DNA from: Bacillota bacterium
Lineage (GTDB): Bacteria > Bacillota > Clostridia > Christensenellales > Borkfalkiaceae
Length of the DNA stretch: 9,339 bases
Direction of reading: 5' to 3'
Assembly: GCA_023403375.1 (NCBI GenBank)
Contig: JAEYEN010000044.1
Span: forward strand, 1-9,339
The position numbers were made by a program, and so were the translations under genes. The stretch's first letter is position 1. Every line of letters begins with the position of its first letter. The notes beneath the pieces were generated by a model that saw only the letters and a program-made list of their open reading frames with translations, did not search any database and had not been told where the DNA came from. This document shows, one piece after another, positions 1 to 6,415 of this stretch.

Positions 1-876
1 ACCTTCGGTTTTAACAAAACTTTTGTTTTTTCGTTCTCTTAAAACGTCAGCCAATTCTTTTTCGTCTATATCAGGCAAAAAATCTATTTCAAGCGTAGGG
101 TTATCGGATTCTGCGGCATATCCCGAAAGATTGAATATTGTATTTCCCGAAACGCCGTAATCGGTAAAGAGCAAATCGCCGCGGGCGGTTTTTATAACCT
201 TTTCTCCGCTTTTGATTTTGACTTCCGCCGTAGTTTTTATACCTTTAAGCCCTTTTATTTTTTTAGTGTCCGTTTTTAATTGCACAAGCGACGGATATAG
301 CGGCGTAACTCTGTGTCCGAATTTTTCCGAAAGCGCGTAACCTTCGCCGTCGGTTCCGTATTGTCCGGCGGCTTTTCCGCCGCACGCCAGAACAACGTTT
401 TCCGCATAAAAGTTTCCTTTATCGGTAAAAACGGTAAAAATTCCCTTTTTATACTCCACGTCCTGCGCTTTGGTTTCGGTCAGAATATTCAGGTTTTTGT
501 CTATAAGTTCCGCGCGGATTATATCGAGAACGGACGAAGCCTGTCTGGATAACGGATAAACCTTTCCGCCTGCTTCGCTTACTGTTAAAATGCCAAGATT
601 CTTAAAATAATTTATAAGACCGAGTTGTTTTATTCCGCAAACGACGGAAGAAACAAACTCCTTGTCACCGTGATAAAACTCTTCGCGCATATTCTCGTTA
701 TAAAGATTGCCCTGCCCGTTACCCGTCGCCACGAGTTTTTTGCCCACTCTCGCAAGGCGCTCTATAAGCAAAACGTCTTCGCCCGAAAACGCGTTATCTT
801 TTCGCAGAAGTTCCGTAGCGCACAATAGTCCGCTCGCACCGCCGCCGATTATTATCACCTTAAAAATTTTGTTCAA
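1..876 (-). CDS. HI0933/BaiN-family FAD-dependent oxidoreductase, C-terminus cut off by the window edge
   Basis: 292 codons are visible and the frame is open to base 1, so roughly the last quarter of a usual ~400-residue protein is missing. The N-terminus has the dinucleotide-binding motif VIIIGGGASG (about residues 7-16), which binds the FAD ADP moiety. It is followed by GKKLVATGNGQGNLYN (about 49-64), matching the family's KLLxTGxGRCNxTN segment, although Arg-Cys is replaced by Gln-Gly here. Further on are a second FAD-contact strand VVLACGG (about 164-170) and GDLLFTDYGVSGNTIFNLS (about 233-251), close to the family's GELLFTHxGxSGPAxLNLS. The start is TTG at 876-874, the only suitable start ahead of the FAD motif, with GGGCG about 8 bases upstream. 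Family members are flavoproteins, some acting as ene-reductases (BaiN on bile-acid intermediates), but the substrate cannot be read from the sequence. It lies on the same strand as argS and the phosphatase, 126 bp behind them. Confidence 0.9.
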   Translation of the reverse strand, partial: MNKIFKVIIIGGGASGLLCATELLRKDNAFSGEDVLLIERLARVGKKLVATGNGQGNLYNENMREEFYHGDKEFVSSVVCGIKQLGLINYFKNLGILTVSEAGGKVYPLSRQASSVLDIIRAELIDKNLNILTETKAQDVEYKKGIFTVFTDKGNFYAENVVLACGGKAAGQYGTDGEGYALSEKFGHRVTPLYPSLVQLKTDTKKIKGLKGIKTTAEVKIKSGEKVIKTARGDLLFTDYGVSGNTIFNLSGYAAESDNPTLEIDFLPDIDEKELADVLRERKNKSFVKTEG

Positions 877-912
877 TTCGGTCGCCCTTTTTGAAAATTT
901 TATATAAATAAC

Positions 913-996
913 TGTTTTGAAATTTCTGTCCCGAAATTCCTATTCCGTAATTTCTATTCTGTAATTTCTATTCTGTAATTTCTATTCTGTAAAAAC
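913..996. repeat. 14-bp tandem repeat array (about 6 units, 3-4 well conserved)
   Basis: Between the phosphatase stop and the oxidoreductase start the plus strand reads as consecutive 14-bp units. TATTCCGTAATTTC is at 941-954, TATTCTGTAATTTC at 955-968 and again at 969-982, and TATTCTGTAAAAAC at 983-996. Two weaker units precede them: TGTTTTGAAATTTC (913-926, 11/14 match) and TGTCCCGAAATTCC (927-940, about 10/14). No ORF or hairpin is evident in it. Function is unknown. Because 14 bp is not a multiple of the helical turn or of a codon, slipped-strand amplification of a spacer is the simplest explanation. Confidence 0.85.
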
Positions 997-1002
997 TTGA
1001 TT

Positions 1003-1671
1003 TTATCGCTTCATAATTTTATCGCTTTTTAAAATCTCGTATAGTTCTTTCGGATTAGTGGCAAAAACTTTTGCGCCCGCCGCCGTTAATTGCGCCCTGT
1101 TTCTGTATCCCCAAAGAACGGCAACCCCGCGTACCGCGGCGTTTAAGGCGGTTAACACGTCCGTTTCTCCGTCGCCTATTAAAAAGGTGTTTTTCGGCGT
1201 GCAGTCAAGTTTTTCCATAATATTTACCGCCGCCGTTTTATCGGGTTTACATTTAACGCCGTTTCCGCTGCCGACAACCATATCGAACCCGTATTGTTTC
1301 AAATGCTTTTCATAGACTTTATCGGTAGTGAATTGCGGTTTATTTGTAAGTATCGCAAGCAAAAAATTTTCTTTTTTAAGCGTTCTTAAAAGTTCGTCTA
1401 TTCCGAAAAACAACTTTGTCCTTTCGCTGTCCGATGCCGTGTAGATTTTATTATAGTAATCAAGACATTCATCGATAACCGTAGCGGAAACCCCTTCTCC
1501 GACGCTTTTTACGATAAGATTTCTAGCGCCGTTGCCAACAAAACTTTTTATGGCTTTTTCGTCGTGTTCGGGAAACCCGAATTTTTTCATCGTCTGATTG
1601 ACGTAATAGGCTATGTCGGGCACGGTGTCTAAAAGCGTTCCGTCAAGGTCAAAAATGCAAAGTTTTTTCAT
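1003..1671 (-). CDS. HAD-superfamily phosphatase, phosphoglycolate phosphatase-like
   Basis: A 222-residue HAD hydrolase of normal length for the Gph group. Motif I is FDLDGTLLDT with nucleophile Asp8 and acid/base Asp10. An alpha-helical C1 cap follows (about 17-85, including the FVGNGAR segment typical of Gph-like caps). Motif II is Thr109 in AILTNKP, motif III is Lys142 in CKPDK, and motif IV is GDGETD with Asp167 and Asp171 binding Mg2+. The usual Ser after the first motif IV Asp is Gly here. Such enzymes dephosphorylate small phosphometabolites in the cytoplasm; 2-phosphoglycolate or pyrophosphate are candidates, but substrate prediction within this group is unreliable. Its ATG shares one base with the argS stop (TAATG), with GGAG 8-9 bases upstream, so translation is probably coupled to the end of argS. 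It ends with TAA just before the 14-bp repeat array. No terminator is seen after it. Confidence 0.9.
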   Translation of the reverse strand: MKKLCIFDLDGTLLDTVPDIAYYVNQTMKKFGFPEHDEKAIKSFVGNGARNLIVKSVGEGVSATVIDECLDYYNKIYTASDSERTKLFFGIDELLRTLKKENFLLAILTNKPQFTTDKVYEKHLKQYGFDMVVGSGNGVKCKPDKTAAVNIMEKLDCTPKNTFLIGDGETDVLTALNAAVRGVAVLWGYRNRAQLTAAGAKVFATNPKELYEILKSDKIMKR

Positions 1672-3353
1672 TACATCTGCTCCACTGTTTCTATACCCAG
1701 AAGAGTAAGCGCGTTGGTAAGCGTTATTTTAACCGCTTTGGTAAGGGATAATCTGAAATTTTTGGTATTTTCGTCTTCTACCGCGATTTTGCAATTCATA
1801 TAGAATTTATTGAATGCGGAAGCAAGGTCCAACGCGTATCTCGTTACTATCGACGGCTCGTACTTTTCGCCTGCGAGCGCCACCGTTTCCTTAAACCGCC
1901 CTAATATCTCTAAAACGCCGTATTCTTCGTCGCACAACGACTTAGCGTTGCATAAAACGGGTTCGCCGAGTTTTGAAATAACGCTGTTGCACCTTGCGAC
2001 GGTGTATTGAACGTACGGACAAGTTTCACCTTCAAAGGATAAAATCCTGTCGTAACTGAACACTATGTCTTTTATTTTATTATTGCAAAGCGCGCTGAAA
2101 ATTACCGCGCCCGTACCGACCGCCCGTGCCGTTTCCGCTTTGTTTTTCAACTGCGGATTCTTTTCTTCAATGACCTTTTCGGCTTTCTCTATGGTCTTTT
2201 TTATAACGTCTTCCAAAAGCACTACTTTACCTTCTCTCGTGCTCATAGAACCGCTCTCTAACGACACCATTCCGTAAGAAACGTGCACCATATCTTTCGC
2301 CCATTCGTTGCCCATAAGTTCCAGAACCTTGAACACCTGTTTAAAGTGCAGGTTTTGCTGATACGCCACAACGTAAAGGCATTTATAAAAGTCGTAGGTT
2401 TTTTTACGGTAATATGCCGCCGCCAAATCTCTCGTCGCTTACAGCGTAGACCCGTCAGACTTTAAAATAAGACAAGGCGGCATTCCGTACTCTTCCAAAT
2501 CCACAACCATTGCGCCTTCCGAAGATTTAAGCAGTCCGTCCTTTTTCAATTCTTCAACGACGGGCGCCATTTTATCGTTATAAAAACTTTCGCCTGCATA
2601 CGAATCGAAAGTTACGTTGAGCAGTTTATAAATTTTGTCCACTTCTTCAAGCGTAATTTTCTTGAAAAGATTGAAAAGCGCGTTACTTTCTTTATCGCCG
2701 TCTTCTATCAATTTGAAATAATGCCTTGCCTCGTCTTCGAGCGACGGGTCGAGTTTCGCTTCTTCGTGGAATTTTACGTATATTCTGCTGAGTTCTTTAA
2801 GTCTGCCTTCTTTAACTTTTTCTTCACTGCTCCATTTCTTAAAAGCGACGATAAGTTTGCCGAATTGGGTGCCGTAATCGCCAAGGTGGTTTATTCCGAC
2901 GACGTTGTAACCTGAAAATCTGTAAATTTTACAAAGCGCGCTGCCTATAACCGTGGTGCTTAAATGCCCTATATGGAAAGGTTTTGCAATGTTTATGGAC
3001 GAGTAGTCTATGCAAATGGTTTTACCTTTACCCTTTTCGGACGAACCGTATTTTTCGCCTTTTCCCAGAATTTCTTTAAGCGTGTTATAAGCAAAACCGT
3101 CGCGATTTATTTTGAAATTAAGATAGCCGTTGACCGCCGTGCAATCGCTGATAACGTCGTCTTTATTAAACGACGCGGCAAGGTCCGAAGCGATGGCAAT
3201 CGGCGACTTTCTTAAAATTTTTGCAAGTTTAAAGCAAGGGAGCGCATAGTCCCCCAAAGAGTTATCGGGCGGTACTTCCAAAAAGTCTGCAATACTGCCC
3301 TTTTCTATACCGCTTATATCGAGTTTTTCGGCAATGTAATTTTTGTAATCCAT
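1671..3353 (-). pseudogene. argS: Arginyl-tRNA synthetase (argS) interrupted by one in-frame TAA
   Basis: ArgRS charges tRNA-Arg with arginine in an ATP-dependent two-step reaction. Read from ATG 3353 the frame gives 560 residues plus one internal stop, the normal size. The order is: N-terminal Add1 domain (about 1-85), NIAKPFHIGH with the class I HIGH box (residues 121-130), NHLGDYGTQFG (155-165), KMSKS equivalent SMSTR (369-373), and a C-terminal DALR anticodon-binding domain (about 440-560) ending LLGIETVEQM. Codon 305 (2441-2439) is TAA where homologues have Tyr in TLYATRD; both sides are in the same frame and fully conserved, so this is a single-base nonsense change and not a frameshift. 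Translated separately the halves are 304 residues and, from a weak TTG at 2426, 251 residues. The break falls inside the catalytic Rossmann fold. The start at 3353 has AAGGAA six bases upstream; the longer open frame to 3401 lacks homology. It could be real decay, readthrough or a sequencing error. Confidence 0.9.
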
Positions 3354-3380
3354 AATTTTTTCCTTTTTATTATAATAACA
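3354..3380 (-). promoter_or_regulatory. Translation and probable transcription signals of argS
   Basis: Upstream of the argS ATG the minus strand has a good Shine-Dalgarno, AAGGAA at 3365-3360 with six bases to ATG. A perfect TATAAT lies at 3374-3369, with a possible TTGTTG -35 only 15 bp further upstream. The ribosome binding site is convincing and decides the start. The promoter is weaker: the spacer is short and the predicted transcript leader would be only about ten bases, so a different -10 slightly upstream is possible. Confidence 0.5.
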
Positions 3381-3411
3381 TATTAAAACCAACAATTGCA
3401 ACCTAAAAAAC

Positions 3412-3440
3412 TTGTAATTTACCTAAATTTGGTTTATAAT
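3412..3440 (+). promoter_or_regulatory. Sigma-A type promoter of ychF
   Basis: TTGTAA (3412-3417), a 17-bp spacer and a perfect TATAAT (3435-3440) form a near-consensus housekeeping promoter. Transcription would start near 3447, giving a leader of about 31 bases to the ychF ATG. It lies in the 124-bp divergent gap between argS and ychF. Confidence 0.8.
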
Positions 3441-3477
3441 TATACGAAAAGACAATTTACAAGGAAGACGAAAGAAA

Positions 3478-4575
3478 ATGAAATTAGGTGTAGTCGGTCT
3501 GCCCAACGTCGGCAAGTCCACACTGTTTAACGCCATAACGCACGCAGGGGCGGAATGTGCGAATTATCCTTTCTGCACTATTGAACCGAACGTCGGCATA
3601 GTTGCCGTTCCCGATAACAGGTTACAGGTTTTGGGAAAACTTTACAATACCAAAAAGATAACGCCCGCGGTCGTTGAATTCGTGGACATTGCGGGGCTTG
3701 TAAAAGGCGCAAGCAAAGGCGAAGGGCTTGGCAACAAGTTTTTGGCGAACATAAGAGAAACGGACGCGATTGTTCACGTCGTCAGATGTTTTGAAGACGC
3801 TAACATTACGCACGTGGAAGACAGTATCGACCCGTTAAGAGATATAGAAACCATAAATTTAGAACTTATTTTTTCCGATATGGACTCGGTTAAAAAACGC
3901 TGGGACAAAGCCCTTAACATGATAAAAACGGGCGATAAAAAGTACAAAATCGAAGCGGAGTTTTTAGAAAGGCTTTACAACCATTTATCAAGCGGAAAGT
4001 CGGCGCGTACCCTACCCGTTACCGACGAAGAAAAAGAATATATGAAAGAACTTTTTCTCATAACCGCCAAACCCGTAATCTACACCGCAAACATCGGCGA
4101 AAAAGATATGGGCAAAGACGAAAACGAGTTGCCGCTTGTTAAAAAGGTAATCGACTTTGCGAAAGAAGAACACGCCGAAAGTCTTGTCATCTGCGCTAAA
4201 ACCGAAGAAGAACTTTCCGCCCTGCCCGAAGACGAACAACAAATGTTTTTAGAAGAATTAGGACTTAAAGAAAGCGGACTTGACCGCCTTATAAAAACTT
4301 CTTACCGTCTTTTGGGACTTATAAGTTACCTTACCGCGGGCGAAAAAGAAGTGCGCGCCTGGACGATTGAAAACGGCACGAAAGCGCCGCAGGCGGCAGG
4401 CAAAATTCACAGCGATTTTGAGAAAGGCTTTATCAGAGCGGAAATCGTAGACTATGACGTTTTGGTGGAATTAGGCTCTTTCAACGCCGCAAAAGAACAC
4501 GGCAAGGTCCGTTCGGAAGGCAAAGACTACGTTATAAAAGACGGGGACGTCGTGCTTTTTAGATTTAACGTTTAA
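3478..4575 (+). CDS. ychF: Obg-like ATPase YchF (OLA1 family)
   Basis: A full-length 365-residue YchF, the ribosome-associated P-loop ATPase of the TRAFAC/Obg family, cytoplasmic and linked to translation and stress responses. The P-loop is GLPNVGKST (7-15), with switch I Thr34. The G3 region is DIAGLVKGAS (70-79), with Leu where Ras-type GTPases have catalytic Gln, as expected for HAS-GTPases. The G4 position reads TANIGEKD with Asn205 and Glu208: this NxxE in place of NKxD is the known reason the family prefers ATP. A coiled-coil insertion spans about 130-195, and a C-terminal TGS domain (281-364) starts TAGEKEVRAW and ends DGDVVLFRFNV. The ATG at 3478 is preceded by AAGGAAG (3461-3467), about ten bases away, slightly longer than usual. 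It has its own promoter and is divergent from argS. Its TAA stop is already part of the 16-bp repeat array downstream. Confidence 0.97.
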   Translation: MKLGVVGLPNVGKSTLFNAITHAGAECANYPFCTIEPNVGIVAVPDNRLQVLGKLYNTKKITPAVVEFVDIAGLVKGASKGEGLGNKFLANIRETDAIVHVVRCFEDANITHVEDSIDPLRDIETINLELIFSDMDSVKKRWDKALNMIKTGDKKYKIEAEFLERLYNHLSSGKSARTLPVTDEEKEYMKELFLITAKPVIYTANIGEKDMGKDENELPLVKKVIDFAKEEHAESLVICAKTEEELSALPEDEQQMFLEELGLKESGLDRLIKTSYRLLGLISYLTAGEKEVRAWTIENGTKAPQAAGKIHSDFEKGFIRAEIVDYDVLVELGSFNAAKEHGKVRSEGKDYVIKDGDVVLFRFNV

Positions 4576-4714
4576 TTCTAACCACTTTTAATTTTGATAA
4601 AGTTATATTTTGATAACGCTTGATTTTGATAATATTTAATTTTTATACTGTTTAATTTTGATAAAATTAAATTTGTGTAACGTTTAATCCGAGTAACGTC
4701 CGATTTCTATTCCC
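4571..4714 (+). repeat. Degenerate 16-bp tandem repeat array, about 9 units, overlapping the ychF stop
   Basis: Read in steps of 16 from 4571 the sequence stays in register for nine units. The best are TTTAATTTTGATAAAG (4587-4602), TTATATTTTGATAACG (4603-4618), CTTGATTTTGATAATA (4619-4634), TTTAATTTTTATACTG (4635-4650), TTTAATTTTGATAAAA (4651-4666), TTAAATTTGTGTAACG (4667-4682) and TTTAATCCGAGTAACG (4683-4698). The rough consensus is TTTAATTTTGATAACG. The first unit (4571-4586) includes the last base pairs of the ychF reading frame, and the final codons (ATTTAACG) also resemble the unit. The last unit TCCGATTTCTATTCCC (4699-4714) has drifted. No function is known; it probably arose by duplication of the ychF 3' end. 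Confidence 0.75.
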
Positions 4715-4950
4715 CGTTCGGCGTTTATTTCAAATCAGAATATAATATCGGGATAAAATAAATAATTTTCAGTAAAAATTTTTGTTATTGCAAAAAAATA
4801 TTTTTTATTGCAATCGGATACAAAAAGAGCAAAAAACGGGCGTAAAACGTAATAAATCAGTTATTTTTATAATAAAAGTCGTTAGTTTTTTAAAATCAGC
4901 GACTTTTATTTTTTATTTAAATGTCAAAAAAGTGATAAAATAAATTAAAA
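4715..4950. other. A/T-rich intergenic region, no gene seen
   Basis: No coding potential or tRNA is visible between the repeat array and the promoter of the next gene. It contains a pair of direct copies of TTATTGCAA (4785-4793 and 4805-4813) that enclose an imperfect palindrome (TTGCAA, A-tract, TAT, T-tract, TTGCAA; 4788-4813). A possible long-range pairing joins 4700-4712 and 4738-4751. A T-tract hairpin at 4871-4910 is listed separately. Confidence 0.5.
4871..4918 (+). terminator. Candidate intrinsic terminator
   Basis: AATAAAAGTCG (4871-4881) pairs perfectly with CGACTTTTATT (4900-4910) around an 18-base loop, and is followed by TTTTATTT. The stem is A/T-rich with a four-base GTCG core and the loop is large, so it is weaker than the terminator at 6247. 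It is the only terminator-like structure after ychF, though almost 300 bases downstream of its stop, and it would insulate the promoter at 4955. It could also mark the end of an unannotated small RNA. Confidence 0.5.
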
Positions 4951-4951
4951 A

Positions 4952-4965
4952 TATTGTATACAATA
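4952..4965. promoter_or_regulatory. Perfect 14-bp palindrome, probable repressor operator
   Basis: TATTGTATACAATA is its own reverse complement and covers the probable -35 box of the cupin gene. The core TTGTATACAA is the core of the Bacillus subtilis GntR (gluconate) operator as I know it, and resembles half-sites of other sugar-responsive repressors. Two further TACAAT half-sites follow at 4980-4985 and 4989-4994. That a regulator binds here is inference. Confidence 0.55.
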
Positions 4966-4983
4966 ATAAAAATATAATATACA
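4955..4983 (+). promoter_or_regulatory. Probable promoter of the cupin gene
   Basis: TTGTAT (4955-4960), a 17-bp spacer and TATACA (4978-4983) are the best-spaced pair upstream of 5039. A perfect TATAAT at 4973-4978 is an alternative -10 but has no good -35. The leader would be about 50 bases and contains a small hairpin CGGTT-GAAA-AATCG. The gene's Shine-Dalgarno is AGAGAGGA (5025-5032), six bases before the ATG at 5039. Confidence 0.5.
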
Positions 4984-5038
4984 ATATGTACAATCAAAGT
5001 TCGGTTGAAAAATCGACGTAAATAAGAGAGGAAAAAAT

Positions 5039-6223
5039 ATGTTAAGCAAAGAGTTGTTAAAAGAAGGCGACGGCGTACTTCGTTTAAAACCCACGTGGGT
5101 TCCTAGAAGTTTTTGTCGCCCCGGCAAAAGAATTAAACTTCATCCCGACGATTATTATGTTTTAGGGCTTAAAAAAGGCGGAATAGACGAAAGATGGTTC
5201 GCTTCTACCACTTGGGCAGAAAACGGACCCGGCACCCCCGAAGACGAAGGTTTGAGTTACGTCGTTTCCGCGGACGGAAAACAGAAAATGTTACTTCGCG
5301 ATATGGTTTCGGAACTTAAAGGCGAAATCATCGGCGAAGCGTTATGGAACAAGTACAAAAAGTGGCCTATGTTCTCCAAATTCTTCGATAACTTAGGACC
5401 GCTTCCCCACCACATTCATCACCGCGACCAGCACGCAAAAAGAGTTGGCAGCGACGGTAAACCCGAGATGTACTTCTTCCCTGCGCAGATGAATAATTAC
5501 GGCGGAGAATTCCCCTACACTTTCTTCGGATTAAACCCCGAATGCACGAAAGAAGAAATCAAACAGTGTCTGATAAACTTCTCGAAGGGCGACAATCACA
5601 TTCTCGATTATTCGCAGGCGTATAAAATAGAACTCGACACCGGTTGGGACGTTCCTCCGGGAGTATTGCACGCCCCCGCTTCGCTTTGTACTTACGAACC
5701 GCAGTTCGCTTCGGACGTTTACGCAATGTATCAGTCGGTACTTTTAGGCGACCACTGCGTTCCCGAAGATTTGTTATGGAAGAACTGCCCCGAAGAAGAA
5801 AAAGGCAATTTCGACTATCTCTTAGACGTTATCGACTGGGAAGCGAACGTTGACCCCGACTTTAAAGAACATCGTTTTATGCGTCCCATAGTAGACAAAG
5901 AAGACGAAAATCATAAAGAAGAATGGATTTGCTATAAATCTAAATTAGCCTGCGCGAAGCGCCTTACCGTTTACCCCGGAAAGACGGTTACGGTAACCGA
6001 CAACGCCGCTTACGGATTTATTTTAATAGAAGGCAAAGGCAAATTCGGCAAGTGGGATATCGAAACCCCCACCCTTATAAGATACGGAGAATTGACGAAC
6101 GACGAATTCTTTGTTACCGAAGCGGCAGCAAAGAAAGGCATAACCGTTACCAACACCAGCAAGACCGAAAATATCGTTATGCTTAAACACTTCGCAGAGA
6201 ATCCCGACCTTAAAATCAAATAG
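5039..6223 (+). CDS. Cupin protein related to type I mannose-6-phosphate isomerase
   Basis: 394 residues, with no signal peptide or membrane segment, so probably cytoplasmic. The central part looks like a metal-binding cupin of the phosphomannose isomerase kind. A His cluster PHHIHHRDQH (123-132) is followed by KPEMYFF (141-147, Glu143), and further on by PPGVLHAPAS (207-216, His211). These match in order the His, Glu and late His that hold Zn2+ in type I phosphomannose isomerases. A second cupin-like beta region follows (about 303-385, with YGFILIEGKGKFG). The likely role is interconversion of an aldose and ketose or their phosphates, but the substrate is not readable and a non-isomerase sugar-binding cupin remains possible. 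A strong ribosome binding site supports the ATG. It stands alone on its strand, has its own operator-like palindrome and ends in TAG just before a strong terminator. The convergent AraC regulator may control it. Confidence 0.7.
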   Translation: MLSKELLKEGDGVLRLKPTWVPRSFCRPGKRIKLHPDDYYVLGLKKGGIDERWFASTTWAENGPGTPEDEGLSYVVSADGKQKMLLRDMVSELKGEIIGEALWNKYKKWPMFSKFFDNLGPLPHHIHHRDQHAKRVGSDGKPEMYFFPAQMNNYGGEFPYTFFGLNPECTKEEIKQCLINFSKGDNHILDYSQAYKIELDTGWDVPPGVLHAPASLCTYEPQFASDVYAMYQSVLLGDHCVPEDLLWKNCPEEEKGNFDYLLDVIDWEANVDPDFKEHRFMRPIVDKEDENHKEEWICYKSKLACAKRLTVYPGKTVTVTDNAAYGFILIEGKGKFGKWDIETPTLIRYGELTNDEFFVTEAAAKKGITVTNTSKTENIVMLKHFAENPDLKIK

Positions 6224-6246
6224 TTCATACTTCTCTCTTATATCAT

Positions 6247-6297
6247 AAAACATAAAAGCCATCGGATTTTTCCGATGGCTTTTATGTTTTCTTTTTT
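6247..6297. terminator. Strong intrinsic terminator, probably bidirectional
   Basis: A perfect 20-bp stem (6247-6266 with 6271-6290) closes a TTTT loop. The core is AGCCATCGGA/TCCGATGGCT and the outer part is A-rich/T-rich, followed on the plus strand by CTTTTTT. It lies 23 bases after the cupin gene stop. Read on the minus strand, the AAAACATAAAA arm gives a terminal T-rich arm, so it can also end transcripts coming from the AraC gene. Confidence 0.9.
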
Positions 6298-6320
6298 AGT
6301 TGTACTTTTATCTGTATTTA

Positions 6321-6390
6321 CTTTTTATTATACGTATATCTTATCCGCCGTTTGCTTTTATTATACGTTATGTTTTATCCTTGCGTTTTC
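6321..6390. repeat. Two-copy tandem repeat of about 34 bp
   Basis: Copy 1 (6321-6354) and copy 2 (6355-6390) share in order CTTTT, ATTATACGT, TTATCC and CGTTT with small indels between. On the minus strand each copy carries ACGTATAAT, which includes a perfect TATAAT hexamer, but I see no good -35 or downstream gene for it. The region is between the terminator and the 3' end of the AraC gene. Confidence 0.6.
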
Positions 6391-6415
6391 CGTGCTTACA
6401 ATTTTTTCAATATGG

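Noticed and set aside
913..996. CRISPR array
   Set aside because: Units are contiguous 14-bp copies without spacers, and no cas genes are present.
2439..2441. TAA reassigned to tyrosine in this organism
   Set aside because: TAA ends the phosphatase, the full argS frame, ychF and parC here at positions expected from family lengths, so it works as a normal stop.
2427..2441. Frameshift or programmed frameshift in argS
   Set aside because: The sequence before and after the stop is conserved in the same frame with no missing or extra base, so only a nonsense change is needed.
3354..3401. Longer argS start at 3401
   Set aside because: The extra 16 residues have no family match and would overlap the promoter; the ATG at 3353 has a good ribosome binding site and matches the family N-terminus.
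4700..4751. Structured RNA from pairing of 4700-4712 with 4738-4751
   Set aside because: The pairing needs a bulge, is A/T-rich and sits partly in the repeat array, so chance is a sufficient explanation.
4576..5038. tRNA, riboswitch or replication origin in the long spacer
   Set aside because: No cloverleaf, no recognised riboswitch core and no DnaA-box cluster could be read; the repeats and A/T-richness explain its appearance.
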